Below, piece after piece: positions 1-6,997 of a DNA stretch of 9,480 nt; the first letter of the stretch is position 1; each line of letters opens with the position of its first letter. Source of the stretch: Candidatus Hodarchaeota archaeon (GTDB taxonomy: Archaea > Asgardarchaeota > Heimdallarchaeia > Hodarchaeales > Hodarchaeaceae); assembly GCA_016840285.1 (NCBI GenBank), contig JAEOSR010000091.1, forward strand, positions 1 through 9,480, read 5' to 3'. A program made the position numbers and the translations under genes. Under the pieces are notes generated by a model. It was not told where the DNA came from. It did not search any database and saw only the letters and a program-made list of their open reading frames with translations.

Positions 1-72
1 CGTTCTTATTGTTTCATCAAAAAAGCCTTTAATTTCAAGGTGGCTCCCTCAGGCGTACCATATCAATTGTGA
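1..72 (+). other. window edge; possible 3' end of a plus-strand gene
   Basis: Frame 1 is open from the first base to a TGA at 70-72 and would encode about 23 residues ending in VAPSGVPYQL. If real, it is the tail of a gene running in from the left and converging on the minus-strand gene that ends at 88. Frame 2 is also open, to 109, so an open frame this short proves little. No family can be recognised. Confidence 0.2.
19..24 (-). terminator. possible T-tract terminator
   Basis: Read on the minus strand this is a run of six T residues, about 64 nt past the stop of the MEDS/DUF5752 gene. Archaeal transcription can end at simple T-tracts without a hairpin. The run is short and in AT-rich DNA, so the call is tentative. 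Confidence 0.22.
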
Positions 73-87
73 ATCAACTAATCGGAT

Positions 88-1290
88 TTACCCGAATTCT
101 CCAACAGAAAGGTAAGATAATCTTGATTTAATTAACTTTAAAACAGCAGATTTGATCGTCAACTGGGTAAATCTTGATCCACCTTCAAGTGTTTTAGCCC
201 GATCGCCAAGAGAATGACTTACTGTATTATAGATTTGATGAGCTAATTGTGTGTCACCAATTGAATATTCAATCCAAAGAGCAATGTCACTTCTGGGGCT
301 AGGTGATACATTTTTACCAGCAAGAGTAGAAGTACTAATTCTGTAGCAATGAAAACAAAAAACTTCTAATGAGACATGTTTTAATTGGTTGTAGAAGCCT
401 TCGAGATTATTGGCTTCCCCGATGATCTCTCCACCTTGATAAAAATAGAATGGAGAATTAGCCTTTGAAAACGCTCGTTTAGCAACATATGGAAGAGAAC
501 TATCAGATAAAATTATCGAGGGGTCTATGTTTGGTTCCCAGGCCATTTCTTGATTAGTATAGGGATGATGCTTCAATCTTGGTATTTGAAATTGGTCAAA
601 TATTTGATATCCTTCATGAAGATCTACTAGTTCGGCAAAATCCAGAACATCAATAGAAGATGGGTAGAGACAACAACAATCTATAGGAAACCCGAATTTA
701 TTCTGAAATAAGTCTTTCAGAATTCTTTCAAAATCAAGGATGGCGGATTTGTTAGATAAAAAAAGCTCGTGAAAATTAAATATATAGCTAATCCCTACAA
801 TATTTTCCTTTTTAATTGCTCCCCAAATTTGGTTTCGGATTATTTCTCGGATTTTTTCAAATTTTTTCTGATCACTTAACCTAATGATAGTACTGACTGA
901 ATAAAATCTCAACGGTTTTTGATAGTAAAAATCATCATTATTTTCAGATCGAACTATGGCATCAAGGAATGTTTGGTTGATTAACTTCCCATCATAGACT
1001 AATAATCCCTTCTGATCAAGATATTGGTTCATAACCCAACCTTTGATAACATTCCAAGCGATGTCGGCTTCAAATAGAAGCATTTCATGTCCATTGATTA
1101 CCGGATGTTCAATGATAGAAGGAGAATTGTCTATTAAATCTGATTGCATACTGTTCCTTTCTTTATGGACATTTATCCCGACAAGAATATGAATCCATCT
1201 ATCCACCAAATGGTGAACCGTTTCCCCGCTAGGATAGTTGAGCGGGATGTCTACACCCATATAGGACATAGATCTTGGAACAAGAATCAT
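88..1290 (-). CDS. MEDS-like sensor domain protein with C-terminal DUF5752-like domain
   Basis: A 400-residue soluble protein with no signal peptide or membrane helix. Residues about 66-235 resemble the MEDS domain (methanogen/methylotroph DcmR sensory domain, a RecA/KaiC-like fold). The points of resemblance are an opening GHEMLLFE strand, an alpha/beta alternation, and the CLYPSSID...LVDLHEGYQIFD stretch at 207-231, the position where MEDS proteins have a Cys/Tyr strand followed by a conserved His. Residues about 278-385 fit DUF5752: FYFYQGGEIIGEANNLEGF, then FHCYR and RSDIALWI...GDTQLA. DUF5752 has no established reaction; MEDS domains are thought to sense small ligands and regulate, so a regulatory role is inference. 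The start is uncertain: ATG 1290 has no clear ribosome site, while ATG at 1149 (Met48) has AAAGGAA just upstream and would give a 353-residue protein that still holds both domains. The first 47 residues match nothing I recognise. Confidence 0.72.
   Translation of the reverse strand: MILVPRSMSYMGVDIPLNYPSGETVHHLVDRWIHILVGINVHKERNSMQSDLIDNSPSIIEHPVINGHEMLLFEADIAWNVIKGWVMNQYLDQKGLLVYDGKLINQTFLDAIVRSENNDDFYYQKPLRFYSVSTIIRLSDQKKFEKIREIIRNQIWGAIKKENIVGISYIFNFHELFLSNKSAILDFERILKDLFQNKFGFPIDCCCLYPSSIDVLDFAELVDLHEGYQIFDQFQIPRLKHHPYTNQEMAWEPNIDPSIILSDSSLPYVAKRAFSKANSPFYFYQGGEIIGEANNLEGFYNQLKHVSLEVFCFHCYRISTSTLAGKNVSPSPRSDIALWIEYSIGDTQLAHQIYNTVSHSLGDRAKTLEGGSRFTQLTIKSAVLKLIKSRLSYLSVGEFG
1154..1160 (-). 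promoter_or_regulatory. candidate ribosome binding site for an internal start
   Basis: Minus-strand AAAGGAA lies 4 nt before an in-frame ATG at 1149-1147 (Met48 of the gene ending at 88). It is the best Shine-Dalgarno-like match near any possible start of this gene and favours the 353-residue form over the 400-residue form. Confidence 0.4.
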
Positions 1291-1321
1291 TGATCTGGTG
1301 TGTGCGTCTCCGAGAAGTCTC

Positions 1322-1408
1322 CTATGTTCGGATAGCCCAAAAGTTCGGGTGATTAATTTCTACCACGGCATTGGGGAACCTGTGGTTTAATTTAAGGTGT
1401 AACTTCAT
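1322..1408 (-). other. possible 28-residue leader ORF
   Basis: An ATG at 1408 opens 28 codons ending in TAG at 1324-1322, upstream of the MEDS/DUF5752 gene. The peptide begins MKLHLKLNHRFPNAVV and is basic and soluble. No ribosome binding site is visible. It would lie in the leader if transcription starts near 1478. In the overlap the reading frame of the downstream gene is also open (back to about 1360), and the third frame is open from about 1351 and ends in a TGA overlapping the ATG at 1290. So this may be a leader peptide, a remnant of a frameshifted gene, or chance. There is nothing to identify it. Confidence 0.2.
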
Positions 1409-1449
1409 ATTTTTTAGAATCTTAGGCCTTTTTAAACTTCCTCATTTGG

Positions 1450-1462
1450 TCTCGGGTCGAGA
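1450..1462 (-). repeat. small hairpin in the presumed leader
   Basis: A perfect 5-bp inverted repeat (TCTCG / CGAGA, 3-nt loop) lies in a locally GC-richer patch. If transcription from the TATA-like element at 1498-1507 starts near 1478, this hairpin would form about 15 nt into the RNA. Its function is unknown; it could affect early elongation or protect the 5' end. Confidence 0.3.
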
Positions 1463-1477
1463 GCTGTATACCCTCGT

Positions 1478-1492
1478 ATGTACAGTGTACAT
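1478..1492. promoter_or_regulatory. candidate operator palindrome (ATGTAC-AGT-GTACAT)
   Basis: A perfect 15-bp palindrome with 6-bp arms and a 3-bp centre, holding two TGTACA sextamers 7 bp apart (1479-1484 and 1486-1491). A further short palindrome, GTATAC, lies at 1466-1471. The site falls between the minus-strand TATA-like box (1498-1507) and the expected start point near 1478. Archaeal repressors often bind there, where they block RNA polymerase recruitment. The geometry is visible in the sequence; binding by a regulator is inference. Confidence 0.5.
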
Positions 1493-1497
1493 TCCAG

Positions 1498-1507
1498 TTA
1501 TATAAAA
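1498..1507 (-). promoter_or_regulatory. TATA-box-like promoter element
   Basis: Read on the minus strand this is TTTTATATAA, a near-ideal archaeal TATA box. It would start transcription about 25 nt downstream, near 1478, and drive the MEDS/DUF5752 gene with a leader of about 190 nt (330 nt if the Met48 start is used). Read on the plus strand it would only give antisense RNA to the acyltransferase gene, so the minus orientation makes more sense. The upstream BRE is not obvious. Confidence 0.5.
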
Positions 1508-1570
1508 CCATCCAATAGAGACTCTAATCTAATAACGATTTTGATAAAGTCCTTTTTAAACATCTTTGAT

Positions 1571-2791
1571 CTACCTTTTAGCCCACCAGCGCCATTGTGC
1601 TCTTTGTAACTGCAAGATCATCCATTCCAAGCTGTACTTGAAGTGCCATCTTTGCCAGATAAACGCCACAAGAACGAAAAATAATGAATAGAGTAGCCCA
1701 ACAGCCATAGCAGCTGTTTCAGAAGAAATTAATAACTTAAAAATCGGGAGTTCGGGAGAGATAATAAAAGCAACATTATGGACAATAAAGATTGTCAAAG
1801 TTATCTTGCTAATCAAAATAAGAGGAAAAAACGGCTTGTTAGCAATTTGATGGAGATCTCTTGTGTTTAAATCAATGAAAAGAATTAAGAACATGGTAGA
1901 AAGTATTACGGTTCCAATGCTTATGAATAAGAATGAAGATGAGGCAGGATAAGCTACTGGGGTTGAAATATACCTTTCAATTCCTAAAAAACCTATTCCT
2001 AGAATCATTGGAACTATTCCGATTAATAATACGTATCTTGCATTCTTCAATACTTCAGGCTTATGTTTATGAGGTAAATCAAGAAAGATAGCCATAATCC
2101 CACCAATAACTGGAAAAATAAGCCAAGGAATTAACGGATTTTGACCATATTCATACAGCATTCGTGTGAGAATTGAGTCAATAGTTAAATCAACATACAT
2201 TTGTCCAAATCCTTGACTACTTGTATAATCATGAAAGATCAAGAAAATTCCAAGGATTATTATCAAGACGACCACTAAAACACTTAAACTAACTTTTCGA
2301 TGGCAATAATTTCTAATATCCTCCATTTTCCAAGTAAATTCAAATATTATCAAAAAGAAGATCGTAGAGAAAGAGAATAGGTGAAACAATTCCCAGGTGA
2401 GTAGAAAATTGAGTAAATATTCTGGATTTGTCACTAATGCGGTTGATCCTTCAGCAAATTCTGCAATTAAGAAGAAAAGTAACGTGCGTTTTAAAAGTCT
2501 AATCCTACTTTGTTGACGGTCAGCTTTTGTCGTTCTCCTCAGAAGAGAATTAACCACATTAAAGCTATAAAGAAAGAAAAACAAAGGGGGGATTAACATG
2601 GCAGTTGCCATAAAGACTGAAGCAATGAATGAAACCTCTGGCCATTTTGAATCAATAAAATGATCCCACCAAAGCATTGTATGAAATGTCACCACGAAAA
2701 ATATAGAAATCCCTTGAAGTATATCTACTGACGCTAGGTAGAACTGTTCTTGCTTGACTGATGGATTAATACTCAAATCTAGTCGGCTCAC
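1571..2791 (-). CDS. multi-pass membrane acyltransferase-like protein (DUF1624/HGSNAT/YeiB type)
   Basis: A 406-residue membrane protein with about ten hydrophobic helices (roughly residues 25-42, 55-82, 100-120, 128-151, 168-188, 218-238, 252-272, 284-306, 321-345, 357-379). The N-terminal SVDILQGISIFFVVTFH matches the family signature of an S-x-D-x-L-R-G turn leading into the first helix with a conserved His (here His37), except that the usual Arg is Gln26. Also family-like are the NPLIPWLIFPVIGG segment (218-231) and SKITLTIFIVHN (328-339), the counterpart of the sLT-Y-H motif of DUF418/YeiB proteins. Relatives transfer acetyl or acyl groups across the membrane to sugars or other acceptors; the acceptor here cannot be told. 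The start is GTG, since an in-frame TAA lies four codons upstream and the next ATG is inside the first helices. It is divergent from hsdMS. An acyltransferase-3 family assignment is the main alternative. Confidence 0.65.
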   Translation of the reverse strand: MSRLDLSINPSVKQEQFYLASVDILQGISIFFVVTFHTMLWWDHFIDSKWPEVSFIASVFMATAMLIPPLFFFLYSFNVVNSLLRRTTKADRQQSRIRLLKRTLLFFLIAEFAEGSTALVTNPEYLLNFLLTWELFHLFSFSTIFFLIIFEFTWKMEDIRNYCHRKVSLSVLVVVLIIILGIFLIFHDYTSSQGFGQMYVDLTIDSILTRMLYEYGQNPLIPWLIFPVIGGIMAIFLDLPHKHKPEVLKNARYVLLIGIVPMILGIGFLGIERYISTPVAYPASSSFLFISIGTVILSTMFLILFIDLNTRDLHQIANKPFFPLILISKITLTIFIVHNVAFIISPELPIFKLLISSETAAMAVGLLYSLFFVLVAFIWQRWHFKYSLEWMILQLQRAQWRWWAKR

Positions 2792-2838
2792 AGATACAAA
2801 TTACAAAGTGATTATTAACCTCGTCTTTTCCTCATGAT

Positions 2839-2850
2839 ATTTTTAAAAAC
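2839..2850 (-). promoter_or_regulatory. TATA-like element for the acyltransferase gene
   Basis: On the minus strand this reads GTTTTTAAAAAT, an A/T-rich TATA-like stretch. Transcription would begin near 2820, about 29 nt before the GTG start at 2791. A GAGGT at the very start of that leader is too far from the GTG to act as a normal ribosome site. The match is only moderate. Confidence 0.35.
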
Positions 2851-2866
2851 GCTCTTCTTAGGAAAA

Positions 2867-2875
2867 ACTATATAT
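2867..2875 (+). promoter_or_regulatory. TATA box for the hsdMS-glycosidase unit
   Basis: ACTATATAT preceded by the purine-rich GGAAAAA (BRE-like) lies about 30 nt before the ATG at 2902. The expected start point is about 2896-2898, so the message would be leaderless or nearly so. It shares a 110-bp intergenic region with the divergent acyltransferase gene. Confidence 0.55.
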
Positions 2876-2884
2876 CGGAACTAG

Positions 2885-2897
2885 AAGGAAAGGCAGG
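2885..2897 (+). promoter_or_regulatory. purine-rich ribosome-site-like stretch before hsdMS
   Basis: AAGGAAAGGCAGG ends 4 nt before the ATG at 2902 and contains GGAAAGG and AGG. It would serve as a ribosome binding site only if transcription begins upstream of it; the TATA box position suggests the start may fall at or just after it. Confidence 0.35.
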
Positions 2898-2901
2898 TTA
2901 A

Positions 2902-5028
2902 ATGCCAGAAAAGCAGTATCAAGATAAGCTCCATCGGTTCCTGGGAATAAAATTGAACCAGCAGGAGCTGGAAAAACATCTTTGGGAAGCTGGAAATATT
3001 CTACGTGGGAGTGTGGATGCTTCCGAATATAAACATTTTATTTTTGGCTTGTTATTCTTGAAACGATTGAACGACATTTTTGAAGAAGAATTAGAAAAGC
3101 ATATTTCAACGGGTTATTCTGAAACTGAACTGAAGGATCCGAGTAAATATGATATTTATATACCTCCTAAAGCCCGATGGAGTTTGCTCAATTCAGCTTC
3201 AATCCAAGAAGCTTGCTTAATCATCGAAGAGAACAATCCATCTTTAAGAGGGATTTTAAGTGGAATTGGTTTTAATATTGGTGATCGTTTAGCTGATGAG
3301 ACATTAGATCAATTAATTCAGCATTTTAGCCTTTACAGACTTCGTAATAGTGATTTAGTTGATCCTGATATTTTAGGAAGAGCTTACGAATTCCTAGTAG
3401 CACATTTCGCTGAATCAGCTGGTAAAAAGGGAGGGGAATTTTACACTCCAGATATGGTCTCGAAGTTACTCGTTGAATTACTTCAACCTAGAGAAGGAAT
3501 GCGAATAGCAGACCCAACAATAGGATCTGGTGGTATGCTAATTCGATGTACAGAATATATTAAGGAGAATGGTGGGGACTGGAGAAGTTTGGCGTTATAT
3601 GGTCAAGAAAAAAACTTGTACACTTGGATTATCTGTAAAATGAATATGCTTCTTCATGGGATCTTAAATTCTCGGATTGAGAAAGGTGATACAATTCGAA
3701 ACCCCCGATTAGTCGAAGAAGATAAATTGTTGCTTTTTGATATTGTTATTGCAAATCCACCGTTTTCTTTGTCCAATTGGGGAATCGAAATAGCTCAAAA
3801 TGATTCTTATAATCGTTTTAGTCTCGGGATCCCATCAAAAAATTATGGAGATTTAGCTTTCTTACAGCATATGATAACTACACTTCGTAATGACGGTAGA
3901 ATGGGAGTAATATTACCACACGGGGTCTTATTTAGAGGGGGAGCTGAAAAAAAGATCAGAAAAGCATTAATTGAGAGAGATTTAATTGAAGCAGTTATCG
4001 GTTTACCCCCTAATCTCTTTTACAGCACCTCAATTCCAGCAGCTATTATCATAATTAATAAGAATAAGAGAGATGTCCAAAAAGGACAGATCCTGTTCAT
4101 TGATGCTTATAATTGTTATAAGGAGGTAAGATCTCAAAACGTCCTTAGACAAAAAGACATAGAAAAGACTGTATCAGCATTTAAAGAATTTAAATCAATC
4201 AAAAAATTCTCAAGGATTGTCTCCTCTGAAGAAATTCTTGGTTTTGATTTTAATCTAAACATTCCTTTATATGTCGAAAGCACAAAAGAGGAGGAATCAA
4301 TTAATCTAGGTCAAGTTCTTTTTGAAATTTCAAAGTTGAAAACATTAGAAAAGGAGTATCAGGATCTTAGTAAAAAGATTCTTGCAGAAATGAATGAAGA
4401 TGGCAATATTCAGTCAGACATATGGGAGGTTGCAGAACTAGGGGATTTGGTAGATTTGGAAACAGGGAAAAGAGCAAAAGGTGGAGCTCTGAAGGAGGGA
4501 ACTGTAGCTAGTATCGGAGGAGAGCATATCAATGAATCTGGATCCGTAGTCTGGGAGAATATCAAATTTATTCCAGAGGACTTGTATGACAAGCATTTAA
4601 CACAAGGAAAGGTTCAAATGAATGATATTCTGATGGTTAAAGATGGGGCAACAACAGGGAAAGTCGCTCAATTAAAAGAATTACCATTTGAGAAAATTGC
4701 TGTCAATGAGCATGTGTTTATAGTTAGAAGTAAAGATAGAGATATTTTGGATAATAATTTTCTATTCTATTTGTTATTCTCTTCACTCTGTCAGAATCAA
4801 ATAAAAAAACGATTTCATGGGGTTGTGGGAGGAATCAACAGGTCTGATTTTAAAACTATTCAAGTTCCTCTTCCCCCTATATCGGAGCAAAGAGATATTG
4901 TAGAAATTTTATCTTCAGTGGATGCTAGAATAACAACGACACAACAGATCCTTGATGAAACCACTCGATTAAAAAAGGGGCTCATGCAGCAGTTATTGTC
5001 TGGGAAACTTCGTAAGAGGAAGCAATAG
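2902..5028 (+). CDS. fused Type I DNA adenine methyltransferase and half specificity subunit (HsdM-HsdS')
   Basis: A 708-residue cytoplasmic fusion. Residues about 21-140 are the helical HsdM N-domain (LWEAGNILRGSVDASEYKHF, then FLKRLND). Residues 155-460 are the N6-adenine methyltransferase domain: GGEFYTP at 177-183, the SAM-binding motif I DPTIGSGGM at 204-212, and catalytic motif IV NPPF at 285-288. Motif I usually reads (T/A)CG(S/T)GG; here the Cys is Ile207. A charged helix (about 465-500) links to one target recognition domain (about 505-655) and one conserved helical repeat (660-702) with SEQRDIVEILSSVD and LKKGLMQQLLSGK. A normal HsdS has two target domains and two repeats, so this is half, and by analogy with engineered half-subunits two copies may pair to read a symmetric split site. 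It methylates adenine in its own DNA target. No HsdR is in the window. The glycosidase gene starts 3 bp after the stop. Confidence 0.9.
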   Translation: MPEKQYQDKLHRFLGIKLNQQELEKHLWEAGNILRGSVDASEYKHFIFGLLFLKRLNDIFEEELEKHISTGYSETELKDPSKYDIYIPPKARWSLLNSASIQEACLIIEENNPSLRGILSGIGFNIGDRLADETLDQLIQHFSLYRLRNSDLVDPDILGRAYEFLVAHFAESAGKKGGEFYTPDMVSKLLVELLQPREGMRIADPTIGSGGMLIRCTEYIKENGGDWRSLALYGQEKNLYTWIICKMNMLLHGILNSRIEKGDTIRNPRLVEEDKLLLFDIVIANPPFSLSNWGIEIAQNDSYNRFSLGIPSKNYGDLAFLQHMITTLRNDGRMGVILPHGVLFRGGAEKKIRKALIERDLIEAVIGLPPNLFYSTSIPAAIIIINKNKRDVQKGQILFIDAYNCYKEVRSQNVLRQKDIEKTVSAFKEFKSIKKFSRIVSSEEILGFDFNLNIPLYVESTKEEESINLGQVLFEISKLKTLEKEYQDLSKKILAEMNEDGNIQSDIWEVAELGDLVDLETGKRAKGGALKEGTVASIGGEHINESGSVVWENIKFIPEDLYDKHLTQGKVQMNDILMVKDGATTGKVAQLKELPFEKIAVNEHVFIVRSKDRDILDNNFLFYLLFSSLCQNQIKKRFHGVVGGINRSDFKTIQVPLPPISEQRDIVEILSSVDARITTTQQILDETTRLKKGLMQQLLSGKLRKRKQ

Positions 5029-5031
5029 ATA

Positions 5032-6852
5032 GTGGAGACTCCAAGGCAATTAATTCTATCGAATGGTCTTCTTTGGGTGTATCTTGAATCTGAGAACGTC
5101 CACCTTTTTTCACTTGGAGATTGGTTACTGAGTTATGAAGTCCCACCAGAACTCTCTATGAATCATCAACCTGAAGTTTTAGATCAAGGTGACTCTGCTA
5201 CCATCACTTATTCTAACATGCTTACTAGGGGTCTCTCTCTCGAAAAAAATATTTTGAAAGACCATAGTCTCCTTTCTGCTCAATACAAATTTAATCCTAC
5301 TTTTCAAACCAGTTTTCATTTTCGCAGAGATTTTGTGCCACAAATAAGAAGACGAATAATTTCACTTGAAAACAATGAATACATGCGACAGGGTTACCCA
5401 AAAATTAAAATTATTGAAGAAAAGAATGAATTCAGAGTTTTATGCACTTTTCCCAGGAGTAGAGATACTACAATAGAATGTATTACCTTTAATAAGTGGT
5501 GTATGTCTCAACCTAAGATTTTGACCCAGAATAGGTCTCTTCACTCACTTTTTCAGAACTCATTACGTTCATTGTATAAGCTACGTCTACTGACTCCGGA
5601 AGGACCGATACGAGCTGCTGGATTTCCATACTTCCCCTCACTTTTTGGAAGAGATTTCTGTATTAGTGCTTTGGGAGAAATATACATTGACCCTCTGGAG
5701 GTACAGAGGGAAGCTGAAGTACATTTAAGACATATTGGAGAGAAAAAGAGTTATTTCAGTGGTGAACAGATTGGTAGAGCAGTTCATGAATTCCCTTATG
5801 ATATCGAAACATTGTCTAATCGCTATGAGGAATTTCCAAGTTGGTTTTCAAATGATGCCAATCCATTACTTCTTATCACTATTTTCAGGTTAGGACGAAT
5901 TCAGAATGATTTTTCGTTGATTGAAGGTTATTCGAGAGAAATCCTCTTTTTATGGGAACATATGTTATCACTCGATTTAGATAGTGATGGTTTGATTGAA
6001 TACAAGCATAAACCAGGGCAGCTTCTCATCCATCAAACTTGGCGAGATGGGGGTGATCATATTCAGTATCCTGAAGGAGGAACCGTAAATCAACCTATTG
6101 CTCCTTTACATGATCAATTGTGCATGATTGGAGCGATGAAAGAAATTTTATTATATCAACAATTCACTGGGAAATCTCCAATACAGACTGAAACAACTGA
6201 GTTATTAGAGAAAATTAAAAAGCTTCAAAATTTCATTGAACGAGCTTACTGGATGCCTTCATTGGGTGCTTATGCGTTAGCTCTTGATGGAGAAAATCAA
6301 CAAGTGAGGGTAGTTAATTCTGATGTATGTTTCGGATATTATTATGAAATTTTTAGTGAATCAAAAGCAAAAAAACAGTATAAAGCCATGATTGATCCAG
6401 ATAGATTGCTAGATTCAATAGGTTTGAGAACTGTCTCAAAAGAGCATCCTCTTTATTCTGCAATAAGCTACCAACGGGGAGGTGTTTGGCCTTGGCAATT
6501 GGCGATAAGTATCGCTGGAGTACGAAAATATGGATTTGATGTAGAACCCTTCATGCGTTGTTTTCACACACTCTCAAAGGAAGCATCAATTGCAGAGGTC
6601 TACCGTGCTGATGAAGATTTTCCAATACCCATCACAGGTTGTGTCGAGCAAAGATGGTCTTCTGCGGTCCCCTGGTTATTTCTGGTTGAAGGAATTCTCG
6701 GTCAGGAAATTAATTATGATATTAAAACCCCTGACATGAATTTCAAAACTTTACAAAGAATATTTCAACAAATTGGTGTTACCAATCTACCTTTAAAGGG
6801 AAAACGATATAAGATATTTATAGATGAGCAGGGGAAGGTAGAAATCATTTAA
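5032..6852 (+). CDS. six-hairpin glycosidase, amylo-alpha-1,6-glucosidase/GH63-like
   Basis: A 606-residue protein without signal peptide or membrane helix, so probably cytoplasmic. Residues 1-165 look like a beta-sandwich N-domain; 170-560 form an (alpha/alpha)6 barrel with the landmarks of the glycogen-debranching/GH63 group: RAAGFPYFPSLFGRD (194-208), SNDANPLLL (273-281), DLDSDGLIEY (315-324), HQTWRDGGD (334-342), QRGGVWPW (481-488) and CVEQRWSSA (537-545). Asp339 or Asp342 in the WRDGGD segment is the likely general acid by analogy. Relatives cleave alpha-glucosidic bonds in glycogen, trehalose-like or glucosyl/mannosylglycerate compounds; the substrate here cannot be chosen. The start is GTG, 3 bp after the hsdMS stop, with GAGGA about 13 nt upstream, so it is almost certainly co-transcribed with hsdMS. 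The pairing of a DNA methyltransferase with a sugar hydrolase is unusual and may be accidental. Confidence 0.72.
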   Translation: METPRQLILSNGLLWVYLESENVHLFSLGDWLLSYEVPPELSMNHQPEVLDQGDSATITYSNMLTRGLSLEKNILKDHSLLSAQYKFNPTFQTSFHFRRDFVPQIRRRIISLENNEYMRQGYPKIKIIEEKNEFRVLCTFPRSRDTTIECITFNKWCMSQPKILTQNRSLHSLFQNSLRSLYKLRLLTPEGPIRAAGFPYFPSLFGRDFCISALGEIYIDPLEVQREAEVHLRHIGEKKSYFSGEQIGRAVHEFPYDIETLSNRYEEFPSWFSNDANPLLLITIFRLGRIQNDFSLIEGYSREILFLWEHMLSLDLDSDGLIEYKHKPGQLLIHQTWRDGGDHIQYPEGGTVNQPIAPLHDQLCMIGAMKEILLYQQFTGKSPIQTETTELLEKIKKLQNFIERAYWMPSLGAYALALDGENQQVRVVNSDVCFGYYYEIFSESKAKKQYKAMIDPDRLLDSIGLRTVSKEHPLYSAISYQRGGVWPWQLAISIAGVRKYGFDVEPFMRCFHTLSKEASIAEVYRADEDFPIPITGCVEQRWSSAVPWLFLVEGILGQEINYDIKTPDMNFKTLQRIFQQIGVTNLPLKGKRYKIFIDEQGKVEII

Positions 6853-6935
6853 GAAGTAGCATAAAATCAAAAAAAGGCTTTAAGTAAATCGTTCTACTTC
6901 ATCTGGATTAATCCTCTTAAATGGCATAATTTTAG

Positions 6936-6955
6936 CATATCTTGCTAGAGATATG
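6936..6955. repeat. inverted repeat 1 of the 6853-7042 spacer
   Basis: Perfect 7-bp arms CATATCT / AGATATG around a 6-nt loop, about 85 nt after the glycosidase stop. It is the first of three inverted repeats in the 190-bp spacer. It may be a 3' RNA hairpin of the glycosidase message or a protein site. Confidence 0.35.
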
Positions 6956-6972
6956 GATTTTCTTGAAGTACC

Positions 6973-6985
6973 TGAGGAAACCTCA
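6973..6985. repeat. inverted repeat 2 of the 6853-7042 spacer
   Basis: TGAGG / CCTCA with an AAA loop, a tight 5-bp hairpin 17 nt downstream of the first repeat. Its short arms make chance more likely than for its neighbours. Confidence 0.25.
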
Positions 6986-6997
6986 AAAGGTCTGATA

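Noticed and set aside
1265..1390. Plus-strand open frame across the 5' end of the MEDS/DUF5752 gene
   Set aside because: About 41 codons without an ATG and without a promoter that fits; likely chance in a locally GC-richer patch.
1291..1480. Possible tRNA or other RNA gene in the GC-richer spacer
   Set aside because: Checked for a T-loop (GTTCRA) with a matching acceptor stem; none forms a cloverleaf.
1427..1562. Repeated CCTTTTTAAAC (1428-1438 region and 1552-1562 region)
   Set aside because: An 11-bp A/T-rich match occurring twice 125 bp apart is plausible by chance, and neither copy sits at promoter distance from a gene in a convincing way.
2851..2893. Imperfect dyad TTCTTAG...CTAGAA around the hsdMS TATA box
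   Set aside because: The arms match only if one base is skipped, which is too weak to call an operator.
4410..4592. Minus-strand 60-codon open frame inside hsdMS
   Set aside because: It lies antisense to the target recognition domain, which has clear family motifs; the peptide has no recognisable domain.
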